Below, piece by piece: positions 27,889 through 64,000 of a stretch of DNA of 64,000 nucleotides; position 1 is the first letter of the stretch, and every line of letters starts with the position of its first letter. The position numbers were made by a program, and so were the translations under genes. The DNA is from Glandiceps talaboti (Eukaryota > Hemichordata > Enteropneusta > Spengelidae): the NCBI RefSeq assembly GCF_964340395.1, contig NC_135555.1:13025246-13089245 (forward strand), given 5' to 3'. The notes under the pieces are model-generated. The model had not been told where the DNA came from and made no database searches. It was given only the letters and a program-made list of their open reading frames with translations.

Positions 27889-29586
27889 CCGGGATATTAA
27901 GCTTAGTGCAGAACGATCCTAGGCACTAACACAGTAGAATGTGATGCAACCGTTGGTGGCGCTTTACTAAACGTTATTTTACACAAAAGTCATGGTGGCG
28001 ATGATAAATGTGTGAGTAGTAGACGATATCCCGAAATCTAATTCCTACATTGGTCAAAATTCTCAGCAAAGCAAATTAATAACTATAACGTATAAGTCTG
28101 GGAAAAAATAAGGGTTACTTGCACCGTATTCGAAATGTATGGTATACCCTTTTCAAAGTGCCTGGCATAAATTTTTAATTCAATTGGGGTTTTTTACAAC
28201 ATCCCGAAAATGTGGAATATATATATTAAAGTTACGGTGTTTTCCACCTGAACACTTGTTCCAGGTCCTATTAAGTCATTAGAAGAAATATGTACGTTTA
28301 CCGCTTTGTTTTCAGTTAAAATCGACAATCTCAACACCGTATTCAGCTGGTATATTGGATTCTTAAGTGACTCACATATCATTTTCACCCCTCCCTATTT
28401 CCGAGAATTCGAGAAGCATTTGCCCAGTGACCACTATTTTCCTTGAATAGCAGTAACTCAAGAAATATGCGCTGTTCGAGAACTTCCAAGGGGAACTTCG
28501 ATCGACATATCCCACTGAGAAGCGCATATCTCCAGGGAGATCGACTTGAAGAATGGGCTTACGATTGCAAGTTTTAAATGTTTATTTCCGAGGCACGTAC
28601 GTAGGCCTATTACGATGATATGTTGTTTTTTCTTGTATAAAACGTGGGGGAATTATGAAATCCCGTACGTGCCATCTACAAAAGGAAAAAAAAATATCTC
28701 GTGCGGAAATAGATTGAATCACAGAAATTTCTTCCGTGTCTGTGATTGAATATTGCATAACTCAGTGTTTAAACATGTTACATGTAACAAGCTTTAATAT
28801 GCAGATCAGATCAGATCAGATATAGCTTTATTACAACCGTATAGAAAATTGATTAATAAATTCTTTTTGGGTATATTGGTGTAATAAAGATATTAAAGAA
28901 CACTGCAATGAAATAGGCTAATGTTATATGTATACAATATTTAATATTGAAATAAGCTTACAGAGAGCAATCATAATAAATCATTTATTTTAATGTACAT
29001 GTATGATAGAGATAGTATACTAATAGTATACTAGTAGACACATTTGTAACCAAAATAAAATGTTTCACGCCATTTCTCCATCCATTTGATGATTTACAAG
29101 TGTACAATGTATATAGTTATTGTCGTAAGTATTCGATGGGATTAAAACCGTGATATTTTGTGTCACTCGTATACTTTGGCAGAACGTGACGGCGATCACA
29201 TGCATGTGTGTGGGACATATCGACACTGCCGATATTGTCCGATCATGTCATTTCTAATTTAGGGGTGGTTGCTGTGAAATAGAGGGTGCGATAAAGTGTA
29301 CACTCGAAAATACGTTTTATGATGCAGATGTTTGCTGGTGTTGGGAGACCACGTGGTCTTTATACCAGCAATTTAAAAGCAAATGTATTAAAATGAGTTT
29401 TCGCAAGCAAACATACCATCTGCTGTGTTTACTTGACTTTCGACGAACAATAAATGTGGCAACAGATAACATAATGGAATTAACGAAAGCGTTTCCGGTT
29501 CATTTGCGGAAGTCACAAGATTTCTACTAAAACATACACAAATGTGAACGTCTTCGAAGCGTAAACACACATGGTGAAGTGTAAGT

Positions 29587-61107
<31,521 letters not shown>

Positions 61108-63030
61108 CAGTGAAACCTTCCCAAGATGCACCCATTTCATCCTAGGTGTCATGATAGTTGACCTCACCTTTTGACCTTTCAACTTGACAGTCTTGAATAA
61201 TACATTGTGTTTTATAAAAAAAACACTACTTTATAAAGAATACTGAAGTGAGATGTATAACACTCTCACTAGTGATTGTGCAATGGAAGTTATATGTGCA
61301 AGGATGATTAGTTGTGTGTTTGAAGGGCTGTATTATGCTGAATTTATGTTTTTAGGGAAACCTTTTGCCAGGGGATGAGGGGTACTCCCCAGATTTTGAG
61401 ACAGGGATGTGGAGCCCAAATTCAAACAAAATATCTACCCATAATCCAAAAACAGATCCATTTTTTAGGGATTTTTCAATCACAATCATCAGGTCAATTA
61501 GATGGTATTCCCCAATATATTTCTTCGTTCAGCCAAGGAAAATATGAGTGACAGGCTAAGGGCCTTTGTAACTACGAGTCGCTAGACGAGTCGTGGCAAC
61601 CCTTAGGTCATGAGTATTTTCCAGCTGAATGAAGAAAAGATATTGGAGAATAACATAATTACACCATCGAAAGAAAAATCAGGGAAAGTAACGGCAATTT
61701 TGAACATTTTGACTCATATTTCAAACCAGCAAAACCAGTGACATAGAATGATCAGAGTATACATTCCATATTTTTTGTTCTATGTAGCTCAGTATGGTAT
61801 AATCACCTCTACTTTGATGCTGTGAAGGTATTTCTTAAGCATGCAGACATTTCCCATGTTATCAATCCATGATTTATAGGGAGTTTCAGATGAAAAATCA
61901 ACCCTGTTTTTATGGCACTTTTTGTGAAAAAGTGACCCATTTGGACAGCACACACCTATAGTATATACCTTTCTATGGGAGTACTACTCCTTCCCACCAG
62001 GACTTTTTGCTGCATAGCAAATGGTACCTGAAGCATGACTTGCTATTGAAAAAACAACTAAAAACTGATATTCAGGCATTCTTAGACATGAACAAAGTGA
62101 TTACATAATTAAATATACATAATACAAAACTGTGAAGGATACCCCCCCCCCCCCCCCCCAACCATACCAGGTCATTTTTAATGTCATTGAAGGTATGTAA
62201 CATTCTGAAAAGTTTCGTCAATATTTTGTGAAAGTATTTCATGAAAAAGTGTATGAACTCAGCCCATGGCTTCTTTGGCTACAATTTCAATTAAGTATGC
62301 TCTCTTCACTTTTCTTCAGTAACAATGTCCATACTGCATTCGAAATACTATAATTGTTTAAATTTTTTTTACAATTTTATTTAAATTGTGGTACAGTGCT
62401 TACATTAGTCTAAATTAAAGAAATACTAATCTAAATGCACTACAAAGACAAAAAACTTTAAAAGTTTATTTTTTGAAAAATGATTTTAAAAGTATACTAG
62501 GTTAAAATGTGTATATACAAATAGTATGAAATATCTTTTGAGATTGAAACATAACATCCCTGATATATGTAAATATTTTATTTTTAAAAAAGCATCAGTT
62601 AATATTTTTTTTCAATGGGTTTCACTGAAAGCAAACTGATGCAGTCACACTGTCGTGTATTGATGTAATTCCATATGCTTGAACAGTCTCTATTTGTTGG
62701 CTCTGTGGTTATTACATTTGATATCTTTTTTTTTTGTTTATCTTTGTACCCTTAGTGTGATCAGTTGATGTAATACTGTGAACTAGTCAAATCTTGCTGA
62801 TAGACCGATTTTGTCACTGAACCTAGTTAAATCATATAAAGAGGCCCACTTTGGGTTAGGATTCAAATGTGGGTATGAAAAACAGTTGTTTGACCAAGCT
62901 ATAGAAAAAATGGTCCCAAACAAAAAAAATGATGCCGTGTTATACGGATGACTCCATTGATAAGATAATGCTAATGTGATGATACAGGGTTGAAAGTTAA
63001 CACTTTAATCAAAGTACAGCTTAGCTGAAG
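61108..63030. other. TPCN2 3' flank
   Basis: No gene is recognised. No canonical AATAAA follows the stop closely; ATTAAA near 62413 is the best hexamer, which would imply a 3' UTR of 1.3 kb. A poly-C tract is at 62142-62159 and an interspersed repeat copy at 61640-61785. Confidence 0.45.
61640..61785 (-). repeat. Interspersed family, copy 4 (inverted)
   Basis: Its reverse complement reads GAACAAAAAATATGGAATGT, CACTGGTTTTGCTGGTTTGA, AATATGAGTCAAAATGTTCA, matching copies at 24748, 27225 and 41028. Confidence 0.8.
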
Positions 63031-63044
63031 CAATGACCCTGCAT

Positions 63045-63645
63045 GAATATGTTAAATCAATGAATGAGAGATCAGCTGAATCAATGATTCAGACAACAGT
63101 TGAATCAATGAACCAGACAACAGTTGAAACAATGAACCAGACAATAGTTGAATCAATGAACCAGACAGCAGTTGAATCAATGAACCAGACAACAGTTGAA
63201 ACAATGAACCAGACAGCAGTTGAATCAATGAACCAGATAGCAGTTGAATCAATGAACCAGACAATAGTTGAATCAATGAACCAGACAGCAGTTTAATCAA
63301 TGAACCAGACAACAGTTGAATCAATGAACCAGACAATAGTTGAATCAATGAACCAGACAGCAGCTGAATCAATGAACCGAACAACAGTTGAATCAATGAA
63401 CCAGACAACAGTTGAATCAATGAACCAGACAATAGTTGAATCAATGAACCAGACAGCAGTTGAATCAATGAACCAGACAATAGTTGAATCAATGAACCAG
63501 ACAGCAGTTGAATCAATGAACCAGACAACAGTTGAATCAATGAACCAGACAACAGTTGAATCAATGAACCAAACAGCAGTTGAATCAATGAACCAGACAA
63601 CAGTTGAATCAATGAACCAGACAACAGTTGAATCAATGAACTAGA
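63045..63645. repeat. 24-bp minisatellite, ~25 units
   Basis: The unit AATCAATGAACCAGACAACA plus GTTG, with A/G variants at CAACAG/CAATAG/CAGCAG. As 24 is a multiple of three, the plus strand reads repeated NQTTVESM, broken by one TAA near 63294, and the minus strand reads repeated SLIQLLSG for 199 codons. No splice or family support makes it a gene. Confidence 0.95.
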
Positions 63646-64000
63646 GAACATATAAATCTTTTAAACCAACAAATAGTTCATATCAGAGATCTGTTACACC
63701 ATAGATCTCCCATTTACATCATTGACCCTAAGTGATGTAGCCATATTTTGTGAAAACATAACAGCTGGCAGATCTTTCAGTGCAACACCTTGAATTGATT
63801 AGTGAAGTGGACTCTCCATTCAAGAGTTTATGAGTCAATCTAAATATATATTGACAACTATAATGCAAGTTTCTCACTACGGTATTACTGTTTCTCAATT
63901 ATTTTGTCTATAATAAGGGGACTAGCTTATGGTTCAAATCTTACCCACAGACTTAAAGCTTTAATTCGAAAACGAATGGTAGCAGCAAGGTTTTAACTGG
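63646..64000. other. No recognised feature
   Basis: AT-rich flank of the minisatellite to the window edge. Nothing coding or repetitive stood out. Confidence 0.5.

Larger units (their letters stand above)
25019..29586. other. Intergenic region between PDCD5 and TPCN2
   Basis: No gene is supported. It contains the PDCD5 3' UTR, a foldback element (26041-26222), a 27-bp minisatellite (26474-26725), a short TG/poly-G tract (26777-26808), an interspersed repeat copy (27225-27355) and a hAT-like MITE (27505-27882). The 50-codon frame just left of that MITE (about 27345-27500, minus) looks compositionally coding but has no family match or splice partner. Confidence 0.6.

Noticed and set aside
63052-63651. 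199-codon minus-strand frame rich in Leu/Ile/Ser
   Set aside because: Product of the 24-bp minisatellite, open on both strands because the period is a multiple of three.

Overview
The window is animal nuclear DNA. It holds spliced genes with GT-AG introns, no operons, AT-rich introns of 0.1 to 6 kb, many microsatellites and minisatellites, and several families of short interspersed repeats. The three conserved genes have clear vertebrate counterparts and keep all the exons needed for full-length proteins. A nested gene encodes an EAR-repeat protein of a kind I associate with marine invertebrates. I read the source as an invertebrate bilaterian (deuterostome or lophotrochozoan) but cannot name the species.

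Layout. 1-16.7 kb: no complete gene. There is one plausible signal-peptide first exon on the minus strand (4879-4972), several microsatellites, and a recent ~0.69 kb tandem duplication at 12.8-14.3 kb. 16.7-20.7 kb: a cyclin-D1-binding protein 1 gene (CCNDBP1/GCIP) on the minus strand, 7 coding exons, 349 aa. 21.0-25.0 kb: PDCD5 on the plus strand, 6 exons, 127 aa, head-to-head with CCNDBP1 across a ~300 bp shared promoter. 25.1-29.6 kb: intergenic, with a foldback element, a 27-bp minisatellite and a 378-bp MITE. 29.6-61.1 kb: a two-pore channel 2 gene (TPCN2) on the plus strand, 25 exons, 789 aa. 61.1-64 kb: 3' flank with a 24-bp minisatellite.

Nested inside TPCN2: intron 12 carries an antisense two-exon gene (43434-46404, 673 aa) for a predicted secreted protein with a Gln/Trp-rich coiled coil and seven EAR repeats. 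Intron 13 carries a ~1.95 kb satellite of 43-bp and 31-bp units. Intron 22 carries a layered insertion: an old MITE-like repeat holds a 1858-bp terminal-inverted-repeat foldback element, which in turn encloses a decayed Penelope-like reverse transcriptase fragment. The MITE also occurs uninterrupted in intron 9, so the empty and filled sites can be compared, which exposes a 6-bp target duplication.

The genes have unrelated roles: CCNDBP1 in cell cycle and transcription, PDCD5 in apoptosis and chaperonin work, TPCN2 in endolysosomal cation release, and the EAR protein extracellular. Only the CCNDBP1/PDCD5 pair and the gene nested in TPCN2 suggest regulatory coupling. All coordinates were read by eye from splice signals and homology remembered from known families; no alignment program was run.
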